A DNA stretch of 64,000 nucleotides, from assembly GCF_028769735.1 (NCBI RefSeq), contig NC_088179.1:1240001-1304000 (forward strand), written 5' to 3'. Below, one piece after another: positions 36,839 to 47,600 of this stretch. Position numbers and translations under genes: made by a program. The stretch is from Zonotrichia leucophrys gambelii (lineage: Eukaryota; Chordata; Aves; Passeriformes; Passerellidae). Under the pieces are notes generated by a model. The model did not search any database. It saw only the letters and a program-made list of their open reading frames with translations, and was not told where the DNA came from. Numbering within the stretch: position 1 is the first letter of the stretch; every line of letters starts with the position of its first letter.

Positions 36839-37897
36839 ATGGACTTTCCTGGCTGTGCCTCAGTGAGGAGAGCGAATAGATCTGCGATCCGCCTCAGGGA
36901 GATGGAGTTCAACCGTTCCTCAAATCTGGACGACACAACTTTGCTACTTTTGCTGGAGGAATGGTCTCTCACCCCATCAGGCACAAACACCAAGATGTTC
37001 TTAATCTCTCCAGTTGTCTGCCTCGTGGCAGGAGTCCTCATCATCCCAACCATCTTATTTGTGATCTTCTCTCGGTTTAAAATCCGCCAGGAAACGAGGT
37101 ACATGCTGCTGGGAAACGGTCTGCTTTCTGATCTGATCTACCTGCTCTTCTACACGCTGTCAGCTGCTCTCAATGCAGCACACCTACACCTCCCAAAGGA
37201 AGCTTGTGTCCTCCTCTTGTTTTTGCTGGCAGTGGCTTACTGTGGGGGCCTGTTCACAGCTGTTGCAATAGTCCTAGACACGTACATCGCTGTTCTGTTT
37301 CCTCTGCGCTACGCTGCTATTCTGCCTCCCTCACGAACAAAAAGAGTCCTTGTATTACTGTGGATGTGTTCTGCTGCTTTCCCTGGGATCTTCTTCTTGG
37401 TGCTATGGACTACCCACAGCTTTGTGCCCTGTGCCCTGGAAATGTGCTCAGTTCCAGTAATATTAATATTAACTCTGAACAAGACTGATGCTGTGAAACT
37501 CTGTTTCTGGCTTTCTACCACAGTTATCATTCTCTGCCTGTCTGTAATATTTTGTTGCTATGCTATTCTGTATTTTAAGACCAAACACTCGGGTATATGG
37601 GAAAGCATCTGCTCTAGAGCCAGTGTAACATTTGTAATGCACAACACTGTCTTATTTTTCTATTTCTTTCCACTCTTGGCCCTTTTTGTAGAATCATTCT
37701 TGGGCATTAATGTTTTCATCAGACTGCAGACAGGAATCTTGGTCTCCCTGACAGTCTGCAATGTCCTCATGATTCTACCTAAAGTTCTGTTCCCTTTTCT
37801 GTATGGGCTTCGCTACAGAGAGATCTCAGCCTCTCTCAAATCCATTGTCAGGAGGAAGCAGCTTCACCCGCTGTCACCTGCGCCACCACCCTCCTGA
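36839..37897 (+). CDS. GPR148: Probable G-protein coupled receptor 148 (GPR148)
   Basis: An intronless 352-residue rhodopsin-like (class A) orphan receptor of the plasma membrane; the ligand is unknown. Seven hydrophobic segments fall at about residues 53-78, 87-110, 122-152, 168-190, 220-246, 265-287 and 296-325. The extracellular N-terminus carries glycosylation sequons N13-R-S and N25-R-S. Kept class A landmarks: D98 in TM2, C123 at the top of TM3 with C198 or C203 in loop 2 as partner, W175 in TM4 and P278 in TM6. Degenerate ones: DTY at 147-149 replaces DRY, FPFLY at 318-322 replaces NPxxY, TM6 lacks CWxP and TM1 lacks the GN motif. The ATG at 36839 has G at -3 and +4; M22 is an equally good alternative start. 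Human GPR148 is also intronless, near 347 residues and next to AMER3, which is the main support for the name. A chromosomal neighbour paralogue cannot be fully excluded. Confidence 0.75.
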   Translation: MDFPGCASVRRANRSAIRLREMEFNRSSNLDDTTLLLLLEEWSLTPSGTNTKMFLISPVVCLVAGVLIIPTILFVIFSRFKIRQETRYMLLGNGLLSDLIYLLFYTLSAALNAAHLHLPKEACVLLLFLLAVAYCGGLFTAVAIVLDTYIAVLFPLRYAAILPPSRTKRVLVLLWMCSAAFPGIFFLVLWTTHSFVPCALEMCSVPVILILTLNKTDAVKLCFWLSTTVIILCLSVIFCCYAILYFKTKHSGIWESICSRASVTFVMHNTVLFFYFFPLLALFVESFLGINVFIRLQTGILVSLTVCNVLMILPKVLFPFLYGLRYREISASLKSIVRRKQLHPLSPAPPPS

Positions 37898-38684
37898 GGC
37901 AGCACAGAGTACAGTCACAGCACAGGAGCTGTCCTCACCTTGTTATCGTGCAGGACTGATGGAAATCATCCAGCTGCTGAAGTGGAGAGGTGATCAATCC
38001 ATAGTAAGAAAATATGGGTTCATCACTGCCTCCTTTGTGCCAAAAGGCCACAGATCTTTCATCACGACACAGCTGAGAATATAGTGAATGCTACCCTGGA
38101 TGAAGTTCCAAGCTTTGTTCTGATGTGAAAGGCAGGACCTTCTGGAAGAGATAGAGATATTGAATTAAGGTCATTTACACCCACCTGTTGCAGATGCCTT
38201 TCTGGAGAAAAAAGAATTAAAAATAGATAATGCAAAGCAAAGGAGTAACCACAGGTCTCGTGACAGCATCACCTAGAGGAGAGGATCCTTAAGCAAATGT
38301 GCTGTAAAAACAACAAACATTTCTTTTACACAGTATATTCTTGCAAGCTTGGCATTCAAAGTCCTGTTCTTGAGAACTTGCACTGAGAGGTGCCTCTGGA
38401 AACTGCTGCACTCGGTGTAGCAACATTGCTGAGCTTGTGCAGTGTGCTGGTGTATTCCTGCCTTATGGATTCCACGTGGCAATCTGCAAAACACTGATGG
38501 CTTGATAAAATCTCCTCCTGATGGGAAGCCACCTTAGATCAGTGTCTGCTGGGCAGCCCAGCACACAGCACTGCCAGGCATCACAGAGGTGGAATGCTGC
38601 TGGGACAGGGACAGCGGGTGCCATTCCCTCCCTGCTGGGTGCGGAGCTGCTGAGCCCATGGAGCCCAGCGGGGCTGCAGGAGCC
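37898..38684. other. GPR148 3' flank
   Basis: Contains the presumed GPR148 3' UTR. A variant poly(A) signal ATTAAA is at 38216-38221, about 320 bases after the stop. No other gene is visible. Confidence 0.45.
38216..38221 (+). terminator. GPR148: Candidate GPR148 poly(A) signal (ATTAAA)
   Basis: First plausible poly(A) hexamer variant downstream of the stop codon at 37897. A canonical AATAAA occurs much later at 39967-39972. Which is used cannot be decided from sequence alone. Confidence 0.3.
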
Positions 38685-38824
38685 TGGGGCAGCCCAAACC
38701 CTGAGTGCCTGCTGGGGCAGCCCAAACCCTGAGTCCCTGCTGGGGCAGCCCAAACCCTGAGTGCCTGCTGGGGCAGCCCAAGCCCTGAGTGCCTGCTGGG
38801 GCAGCCCAAGCCCTCAGTCCCTGC
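38685..38824. repeat. 28-bp minisatellite, five units
   Basis: Units start at 38685, 38713, 38741, 38769 and 38797, each beginning TGGGGCAGCCCAAACCCTGA or a one- to two-base variant (AAGCCCTGA). A degenerate sixth unit follows at about 38825. The spacing is exactly 28 bases, so frames rotate and the open frames across it (for example minus 38534-38971) are not genes. Confidence 0.95.
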
Positions 38825-41787
38825 AGGGGCTGGGCTGAGGTGACCCGGCCAAGGCTGAGCCCAGCAGCTGGGGCAGCAGGGCAGGAGCAGAGAGGTGCCA
38901 GGCTGGGCACAGGAGCGCCCACACTGTGGCTCAGACAGGACCCAGGGCAAGGGACTGAGCGTGAACAACACTTCTGAATCTCTGCCCAGGCAGCTCCCAG
39001 TTCCGCCTCACAAAAATCTCCTCCAGCAGCCTGATCTCAGCTTACAGCCACACCATGGCAGAGCTGCTGCTGGGTACCTGCCACCAAAGCCTTGGGAAGG
39101 GCAGGACAGAGGCTGCAGAGCTGGTTGGTGTATTGGGGCAAGAAAAATGAGATCCATTTTAGGTTTTCAGATCAGCCACCTACCTACAGAAGACAAGGAA
39201 AACATATATCTGACCTTTGAAGAAACCAAAATGTCATTAGATATAAACATCAGTGTGGGAAATTTAAATTGCTGTTCTGTCCCTTGAACTTGAGAAAAGA
39301 GTTCTGTATTTCCAAAGATAATATTTTTAGAATTTGTTATGTTTTATGTATAAATACATTGGACTTTTAAAAAGGTCCTTGATTTCGCTCTGTGCAGTAT
39401 TTTCCTTGTGCAGACTCTCTCCACCTTCTGTTTCCTTAAAGCAATACACAGAAAGTGCTGAATGTGGCTTTTGGCTATTTCACACTCATCTGAAGAATTC
39501 CACTACGTGTGTGAGCCAGGAGGAGATCAGTGTCTGGTTGCATGAAATGTTTTTGGCAGCAAAGTGAGTTCGAGCAGTTCCTGCTGATCTTCTCTCCTCA
39601 TTCCCAAACTGCTTTTACTCTCCTCACATTGCAGTGTCCACTCTCTCCTGTTTGCTGATGCAACTTCTTCTGGGGTTGCAGGTTAAAAATATCTCTTCAA
39701 AGAGAAGTGGTGTTTTCATTTTAACTGAGGTTATCCCAGCGATCTATTTTATAGGATCTTCTGAAAGCAGCTGCATCAGCACAACTGGGGGTGTAACAAA
39801 TTCCAGTTCAGAGCTGGGGGGGATGAGCAGGGACATCTTAGAGGCTTTGCTGCTAAGGGACACTTCTTGTGTGAGAAGTATCTCTAAGGTAAAATTGTGG
39901 CAAGTGAATGAAGTGTAATATTGCATATTGGCGTTAACCATGGTTCTGTGCTTCTCAGTCCTCTTCAATAAAAGGATCTAGAAGTTGCTTTTTATTGGCT
40001 GCTTTTATTTTTCTCCAAGATGAATGCACCATGGACATCTGTCACAGAAAATACGTTTGTGTACTTTTTATTCAACCTGTAACAGGGGTCTTCCATAATA
40101 CATAGGAAGGATGGGGAAAATGTCTGCAGACTGGATCAGGTTCTTTCTGCTGATCCCCTTTGGCATGTGGGAAGATCAAGAATGAAAGAGGCATTTGTGA
40201 ATCCTCAGGCTTTCATATTCTGGGCCAAATTTTTATGCCAGTGCCCAATGACAAGGATGATGATAATTTACAGGTTGTTTTGTCCATGTAAGGTCCATGC
40301 ATGTCTAAATCTATTGGAAATTTTCATGATAAGTAGTAAAGATAACTGTGTAAATAGCATAAAGTAAGGTAATTCTACATGGAGCCATAGGTGACTTTGT
40401 GTAACAGCAAGTTAAGAGCACTTGGTCCTCCTGCTGCCCTCTGACAATTGTGAAGGTATAGTCTGGACAGGACTGTGTTGCCAATTCTGTAACTCTCTCT
40501 TACATACACATGTCCTGGATACAATGAGAATTTTGGTAACATAAAAAAGGATGCTGAAAGACAGAGCACACGAATCAGCGATTGTGGGAAGTTTGTGTAT
40601 GTATAAAGCCTGCCCACAGTGACATCACAAGGACCAGGCAAAACACTGCTTTGTGGAGATGGTCTTCTAAGAAAGACCATTTCAAGCTGATATTAATTCT
40701 CTTTAAAGTGGTTTAATGTTAGATAGGTATGTTTTTCTTAAGTGACTGTTTGTAAACAACTTCTTCCCATGGAATATTAGTGTGCTGTTTGGTACAAAGG
40801 CAGCACGTTGTAGTGTGTGCATACACCATGTGCCTGGACAATTTGCCTTTGGGATTTACCCCACCTATGTGAATAGGATCAAAGGGCTCACCAGGGCAAT
40901 GTCACAAGCACCAGGTTCCTATAATGCTTTTCATAAATGTTGTGAGTTTTGTCTCAAAGAATGTCAGGCTTCTGCATTTTTCAGAACCTCATGGGTGTAG
41001 TGATCAGCAGCCTTGTATGGATGTCTCCACATAAGCTCTGGAAATTCAAACGGAGACTGTTTACCAGAGCCCAGTAATCGACCTCTCCCAGGTCACATAA
41101 GTGAACTTCTCAGACGTCAAGAAATTTGGCTGCCCTGCATTTTAATTTGAAGTGAAATGGAGAGCAGTTGGCTTTAACATGTGATTTGGCAGCTGGGGGC
41201 AGTAATCCTTTAATGAATTGCAGCAGCATGAATCACTAAAGGTATTCTAATTTATAGCTAAATATATTCCTGGTCAGTTTTTCCCCTCTTTTCTTGTGCC
41301 AATATTGTCACAATGTTTACCTCTGCGCTCTTCCCTGTCCCAGCTGGATTTAGAGTGCAGTTTGCTGTCTGTAACCTGCAGACTGAAGGGAGTCAGACCT
41401 GCATTCCCGGGGCTGGGGCTGTGCCGTACATCACTGCAGACATAATTACATCAGAGATACGTCTGTGCCTCAAATGAGATCAGTTTCACTGTCAGGAGAT
41501 ACACAGGATCTCCATGCAGGTAAACAAGCACTCAGCTTTCAATCTGAGGTACAGTTCATTGCAAGCATTTGAGTAATTATTCACTAAAACTAATTAACCT
41601 CCTGCAGTTTTGGTAATTACTGTTGGAGTGTCTACTTCTGCTCCATCAATTGGCAGTGTCATTTTCTACTGGAACTGTAATATAGGGAGAGGGCAGAAGG
41701 GAAGTGCCATTGCCTGGGTGCACTGGGGGCAGCCGAGATCCCTGGGGCCGTGTCAGGGCTGGGAGCAGCTCCTGCAGGGACAGCCGG

Positions 41788-41853
41788 CTCTGTGCTGGTC
41801 TCTGCTGTGTGCACCTGACACTCTGTGCTGGTCTCTGCTGTGTGCACCTGACA
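41788..41853. repeat. 33-bp tandem duplication, two identical copies
   Basis: The unit starts CTCTGTGCTGGTCTCTGCTG and ends ACCTGACA; copies begin at 41788 and 41821. Identity of the two copies suggests a recent event. Confidence 0.9.
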
Positions 41854-43601
41854 CTCTGTACTCCCTGGGCAGGAACTGCTGCTGTGGGCATTCCCTGCCG
41901 TAGGGGGATGCAGGCAGATGGGAAAGAGCCTGTGATAGCAAAAGGAAATTGCAAGGTTTTGAAACTTGATTTCTGTTGTCTTCTGTCTCCACTTCCACCT
42001 CGCTGCTGGCAAAGGAGTGGCCAGCACTGCTGGTTCTTTTTTCACAAACCTTGTGATCTTTGGTGCCTGTACAAAACTACTGATTTGAATGTTTTTGTTT
42101 TTCAGTGTATTTCAAGCCCTTTGGATTGCAACATGAATCCAGAAGGCACAAAGAGCAGAGAGACAAATAACCACAACTCTTCACTCACTGCTATTAAAAT
42201 GTCAGAATTTGTGAGCAATTCATGAGTTAGGAGAGGGGAAAGGAGCCAAGCTGTGGTTGTGCTGTCTCGTGTTTGTCAGTGAGGGCTGTTTTGGCTCATG
42301 ATTGCCCAAGGTCTGCACATGTGACTAGGAAACCACCTTAGGACAGACAAGAGGCTGTTTCCTGCCTTTGAGATGTGGAGTTAAGAATTTGTATTAGGAA
42401 CTTTATTTGGACAACTTTTTTCTAATTCAGTGGTTTATCTTTCTCAAGAAAAAAAAAACAATACAAGTTTTTGCTACAAACATTACAGAGAGAAAATCAG
42501 CAACCAGTTCCTGAGGGCTGCTGGTTTTTAGGATGATTCTCAGTAGGAAGAACTAGTCAGATTAATAGCTGCTATAATTAGTTTTCCCGACAGGTAAAGA
42601 TAGAAAATGCAGCTGCTAAAGAGGAAAGGGAGACTCCCCCCATTCATCCACCCTCCCTGTCCCTCTAGACCAGCCAGTGCTACCAACCAAGGCAAAGGTG
42701 GAAACTGCTCTTCACAAAAACCTTTTGAAATAAAACACTCTGTCTGGAGGGTCCTCCTTCCTGCCCTCTGAAAAGCAGAGTGGGATGGGAGAGTGGGGGC
42801 CAGCATGCAAGTATGAGAAGTGCTGACCCTGCAGAATGACAGGAACGTAAAGAAAGAAGGGAAGCAATTAAAAAGTAGTTGAAAATGGAAGGTCTGCGGG
42901 AAAATTAGAGTGAGAAAGTGTGGGGATTGGCTGAAATTACAGAGATGAGTTCAAGGCACGGGGCAAATTGCAGAAGAAACAGGAATTCCTGCAGTCTTTC
43001 TGAGGGAAGGACACAGACTTTTTGGAGGGCTGACCCAGCCTGCACCAGGACTGTCTGCAGGCCCTGTCACACCACTGAGCACTCTGGCATTAGTGTGCTG
43101 AAATCCAGGAACCCGTGGTTTTTCCCCAGCCTAACATGACAGAAATATTATCTTTAATACTGTATAAGGCAAAGGGAGACATTACAGAGAGGGAGGGAAG
43201 GCTGGAAGGAGTCACTGCTCTCTGCTTGGAGAGATTTGTTTTGCAGTGTATTTTCTGTCTTGATTTAATAGCGAGTTGGCTCTTTCCAGCAACTAGGCAG
43301 GGGAGGAGGGACGGGAATATGTTCCCAGTCCTTGGCCAAGAGTGTCCCAGGGCGTCCCGGGCGTGACCTCTTCCATGTTTGTTTTTCTTTCCCTACAAGT
43401 GACCCAGATGCCGGGATTTGAGACTCGGGCCCTCCTGCCCGTTGAACATTTGCCCCCTCTGGTGCAGCATGTGACAGTGGCATGCAGCAGGCGGGGAGCA
43501 GTACCTGGAGCTGTTTTTCTCTGCCGCACGCTGTTGGGTCCGGCTGCGCTGCAGGAAGCCACAGCCGTGCGGGGAACGCTGGGAGCGCAGTGCCACCCTG
43601 T

Positions 43602-43623
43602 GGGGACGGGGACGGGGACAGGG
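43602..43623 (+). other. G-quadruplex motif
   Basis: Four G runs of 4, 4, 4 and 3 at 43602-43605, 43608-43611, 43614-43617 and 43621-43623, separated by loops of only 2, 2 and 3 bases. Such short loops predict a very stable quadruplex. It lies on the template strand for KLHL6, about 110 bases past the candidate poly(A) signal. Confidence 0.8.
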
Positions 43624-43731
43624 ATGGAGCCGCTCTGCTGCCCGCCTGGGCACAGCAATGGAGGGGGAACCTTCCAGGCACAACAGGCACCGGCACACAG
43701 CAAAGGAAAGGGAAACTTGGGTTTGGCCTGC

Positions 43732-43737
43732 TTTATT
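43732..43737 (-). terminator. KLHL6: Candidate KLHL6 poly(A) signal (AATAAA)
   Basis: TTTATT on the plus strand is AATAAA on the minus strand, 650 bases past the KLHL6 stop codon. The minus-strand sequence just beyond it is GT-rich (TGCTGTGTGCC and CTGTTGTG), as expected of a downstream element. A variant ATTAAA occurs earlier at plus 44007-44012 and could be used instead. Confidence 0.4.
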
Positions 43738-43895
43738 TAGAAAACAGCCGCAGTGAATGTTCCGTGGAAAAAAATTAGCCTTCATTTACATTTGCAGCCT
43801 GTGCAGTCTCTTTCTTGGGAATGACAGCAAGGTTTGCAAACTGAGATGGATTTGGTTTGGTCATGCAGAACTGAAAAACCAGCAAAGTATCTTCA

Positions 43896-43915
43896 AACAA
43901 ACAAACAAACAAACT
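43896..43915. repeat. (AAAC)n microsatellite
   Basis: About five AAAC/CAAA units in a row, within the possible 3' region of KLHL6 but on no coding exon. Confidence 0.85.
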
Positions 43916-44386
43916 GGTTCAAACTTACCCTAATGTGCCAAACATTGGGAGAAAAAAAGCACAGCTTTGGAAGACACAATGTTATGACCTACCAAAGTTA
44001 CAAATATTTAATTCCAAAAGCAACTTCTCTTTTTTCACTAGTAGGTATTGCAAATCCAACTTAACACAATAAATAGTTGGCCAAACTCTGGGACCAGACT
44101 GAGCCAGTTCAAGCACATTCCAGGGTAGATAGAGCTGGGAAGTAAATTTCCCACCTACATTTCTTTGCCTGATTCGAGGTATTGTGCTGGCAGGAGTAAA
44201 CTACAGCTGGTCCCTTTGTTCTTCTGTGGAGGGAAGGAATGAAGATAACTTAAGGATCTAATGTACAAACACAAGGACTGAGCATATATACAGACACCCC
44301 AGAGGGGCTGCGGTGCTGTTCCATCGTTGCTCCCCAGCTCCAAGCCGTGCTCACTGCAGTCTGTGCCAGGCCAGGGCTCCTGCGGC

Positions 44387-44688
44387 TCAGACAGAAACTG
44401 CCCCGGGCACAACCTTGCGGACGGGCGTGTAGGACTTCCTGAGGGTAACGCTGCCGTGGTGCGACACCCCCCGCGGCAGGACACACTCCTCCGTCAGCTT
44501 CTGAGTTTCAGGGTCCCAGCAGAGCACGGTTGCAATGACTTCGTTCTTTTCATCCCGGCCGCCGGTGATGAACAGCTTGTTGTTGCAGGGAGAGATGCCA
44601 CAGCTGGCTCTCTCGTGGCTGAACTGAGTCACCAGGCACCATGTGTCCTCCCGGGGGCTGTAGGAGTACAGAGCCTTCATTGCCCCAC
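44387..44688 (-). CDS. KLHL6: KLHL6 exon 7 (last coding exon)
   Basis: The acceptor is CTTGGCAG with the AG at 44690-44689; the exon opens GTGGGGCA, completing the split glycine codon of the YVVGG Kelch strand (phase 1). It encodes the sixth Kelch repeat with [12 protein letters not shown] and the conserved C-terminal [12 protein letters not shown], ending VVPGAVSV and TGA at 44389-44387. Confidence 0.93.
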
Positions 44689-47600
44689 CTGCCAAGGAAA
44701 TGGACATTGGTTCGCACTGGCCATTCCTGGAAGGGATTTTAATTCAACCATCCACTTCAACAAGACTCAGTTCCTGAAATTTGTAAGAATGGTTTGTGCC
44801 CCAAAGCCAAGAAAAAACAAGGTCACAGGATACTTTATTGTTTTGAAAGCCTGATCTGCAGAAGGCTACTTATTGTTCATAAGGCTGTGGAATTTAGGGC
44901 CAGAACAAACTGCTGTGATCCTTCAGTGTGACCACAGTGCACCTAGCAACAGATCTTCCTCATACCTGCTGCTCCAGCTTCAGAAAAATGCCATTTTGTT
45001 GAAAAGCTCTTAGATCATGGAGGACCAGCTGTGGTAAACCATCACTGCTAGAAATGGGAACAGGATTTTCCCACTCATTCCTCCATCCATTAATCCTCCT
45101 TCTTCCTGGAACTGGCTGCTTTCAAAAACCCTTCCTTGTTTAGAGTTTGTCAGACTGAATCAATAATCTTTCTATGGGTTTGTTAAACAGAGAGTGACCT
45201 TCAGTTTCTCTGTGTTTCCCAAAACTGAAGTTATTAATGATTCTTAGTAAAGGTTCTTAGTGCACCTTTTCAATCTTGCAGTGTCCTTTTCTCTTGAAAA
45301 AATGGTCAATACCTCAATTCTCATGAAAGGCTATGAAAATATATCCCCTCCTAAGATTACCAGCAGCTAAAAATGGTTCTTATTCTGAAATTTGCAGGCA
45401 CTGAATGGGTTTTCTGTATTAGCTGTACAGAATCACGGAATTGTAAGGGTTGGAAGAGACCTCTGGAGATGATCCAGTCCAACCCCTCGGCCAAGGCAGG
45501 GTCACCTGGAGCAGGTTACACTGGAATGCATCCAGGTGGGTTTGGAATGTCTCCAGAGAGGGAGACTCCACTGGGCAGCTGTTCCAGTGCTCTGCAACCC
45601 TCAACATAAAGAAGTCTTTTCCTCAGGCTGAGGTGGAACTTCTTATGTTGTAGTTTTGGTCATTGTTCCTTGTCCTGTCCCTGGCCACTTCTGAAAAGAG
45701 TCTGGCACTGTTCTTCTGGATAAGGAAACCTTGAACCTTGGTCTTATTGATGAGGGCAGCAATGGCTGGCATCCTCCCTGCTGGCAAAGTGAGCATTTGT
45801 CTGTGGTACTTATAACAGATGCTGAGTTTGACAATAGTAGTGCAGCACCTGAGGGGTGATCAAGTCATTCAGAGGTGAGGTAATTGGAACTGAAAACAGA
45901 CATTGTTAGTTGTGGTGATTCACCTGGCAGCTGGTAATTCATCAGTCTAGGTCATTTGATTGCTTTGGATGCAGTTACCAAATGTTCTTTTATCTTTTAA
46001 ACTTCAGATGGGGCTGATTCCTATCCAATTAGAGTAGATTTGTTTCTCAGATAGATAAACAAGAGATTTACTAGTGGGTGTTGCTGTCTGAAAGATGCTG
46101 AATGAATGTAACTGGAGCATCATGTCCATTTTATCAGGAGTTATATCAGCTAGCCCATAAGTCATGTGCCTTCTCCCTGTCATCCTGTGCAAACAGGGTG
46201 AGGTCAGCTCCAGTGCTGAGGACAAGCATGAGGTATTTTTGTACACAAAAGGGGTGTGTGTGTGTGTATATGTGCACACACATGCAGATTATAAATTGCC
46301 CTCCAGAGCACCATTAATTATTTGGTGAATACTCCAGATCTATGCCAGCTCTCAGCACCATATTGATTACATTGGAATTCCCTGCAACAAGGCTGAGAGA
46401 GGGAGGGGAAACTTTTCAGAGCTCCTGTTTTGGAAATAAATGTTCTTCTTTTCTTTTGGTTTTCCCAGTACCACCTGGAGATGTGTGCAGGCTTTCTCCT
46501 CCCCCCAGAGTTCAACTCAACCATCAAACTCTTGTTCTTCCATTTTTACTTCCAGTTCTGGTGATTGACTGAATTAACCCCAAGTGCAATCTAGTGAAGA
46601 GCTCTGGGTCTTTGGGTATCAGTGGCTCTGCTCCTCTGACCTGCTCCTAGTACTTTTATCCCTGCATAAATCCTGTGTGTGGTGGGTTGTGTAATGTCCC
46701 TGGAGAGAAGACATGATGAAGCCATGGGATCATGCCCTTGCCACTATGACACATCTCTGGCTGGCTTTAAGCTGTCTGGGCTAGCTCCAGCTTTCCAAGA
46801 GAGCTGCCATGCTAACAGGGGTTTTGACTTGGTGACCTTTGCCTACTGTTTGTGAACATCCTGGATTCCCACCCCTCGCTAATCTCACCGGGAAGAGCCA
46901 TGTGATGACACTCCACGTGGGTGAAACTCACAGAAGCACAGGGTGCAGCCGAGGAGAGCCACGGTGCGGCACTTACCCACCACGTAGATGTGGTCCCTGA
47001 AGCTGGCAGCGTTGATGCACTTGGCCTCCACGGGCATGGCAGCCCTGAGGCTCCAGGCGTTGGTGGCCGGGTCGTAGCACTGCGTCTTGTCCGTGGCCAG
47101 CTTCCCGTTGGGGCCGCCCCCGATCACGTACAGCTTCTTCTTGTAGCTGGCTGCTGCAAAGGAGCTCACATTGACCATCAGGGGAGCAGCCTGGCACCAA
47201 AGAGAATCATTAGCAACCATGGGGAGCAGTCAGACTGATGCCCGTGGGGAGCATTCGCTTTTTAACGGCTGAACTGAAAAAAACAAATCTCTCACGAAGC
47301 AGAGCCAACAGACTGTGTTGCTAACCCCATTCCTTCCAAACTTCAGGAACCTCAAGAAATCAATGCAGTTTAAGTTTCTAGCCTGCAGAATTTTAAGTCA
47401 GGTGTCCCTTTTTAAGCAGGGTTCAGAAGATGATGTTTCTAAGGATAAGGGAAAAGAATGTTTCTTTTCCATTTTTACATTTTCTTAAGACTGCAAAAAG
47501 CCTTAATAAAATATGCTATGTTCAAATGCTGAAATTAAAATTACTTTATCAATAATTCAAAAGCTAGGAAATATCAGAAATGCCAAAAATCTCCTTTACA

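Larger units (their letters stand above)
38825..44386. other. Interval between GPR148 and the KLHL6 stop codon
   Basis: No recognisable gene. It holds a 33-bp duplication (41788-41853), an (AAAC)n tract (about 43896-43915), a G-quadruplex motif (43602-43623) and, at its right end, the presumed KLHL6 3' UTR. The GC-rich frames around 43265-43785 read open on both strands because of composition and match nothing. Confidence 0.5.
44689..46976 (-). other. KLHL6: KLHL6 intron 6
   Basis: Bounded by donor G|GTAAGTG (GT at 46976-46975) and acceptor GGCAG (AG at 44690-44689). It contains a CR1 fragment at 45427-45757 and a short TG/CA-rich microsatellite around 46254-46281. No additional exon is needed or seen. 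Confidence 0.85.

Noticed and set aside
41646..42225. Paired open frames around the 33-bp duplication with repeated LCAGLCCVHLT-like peptide
   Set aside because: The repeat is 33 bases, a multiple of three, so it keeps any frame open; no family match or splice context.
43405..43440. GCCGGGATTTGAGACTCGGG, resembling the reverse complement of a tRNA T-arm
   Set aside because: The T-loop match is imperfect and I could not build an acceptor stem, D-arm and anticodon arm around it on the minus strand; at most a decayed tRNA-like fragment.
43265..43785. GC-rich overlapping open frames on both strands
   Set aside because: Open because of base composition; no recognisable domain, and no splice sites joining them to KLHL6, whose C-terminus is already complete at 44387.
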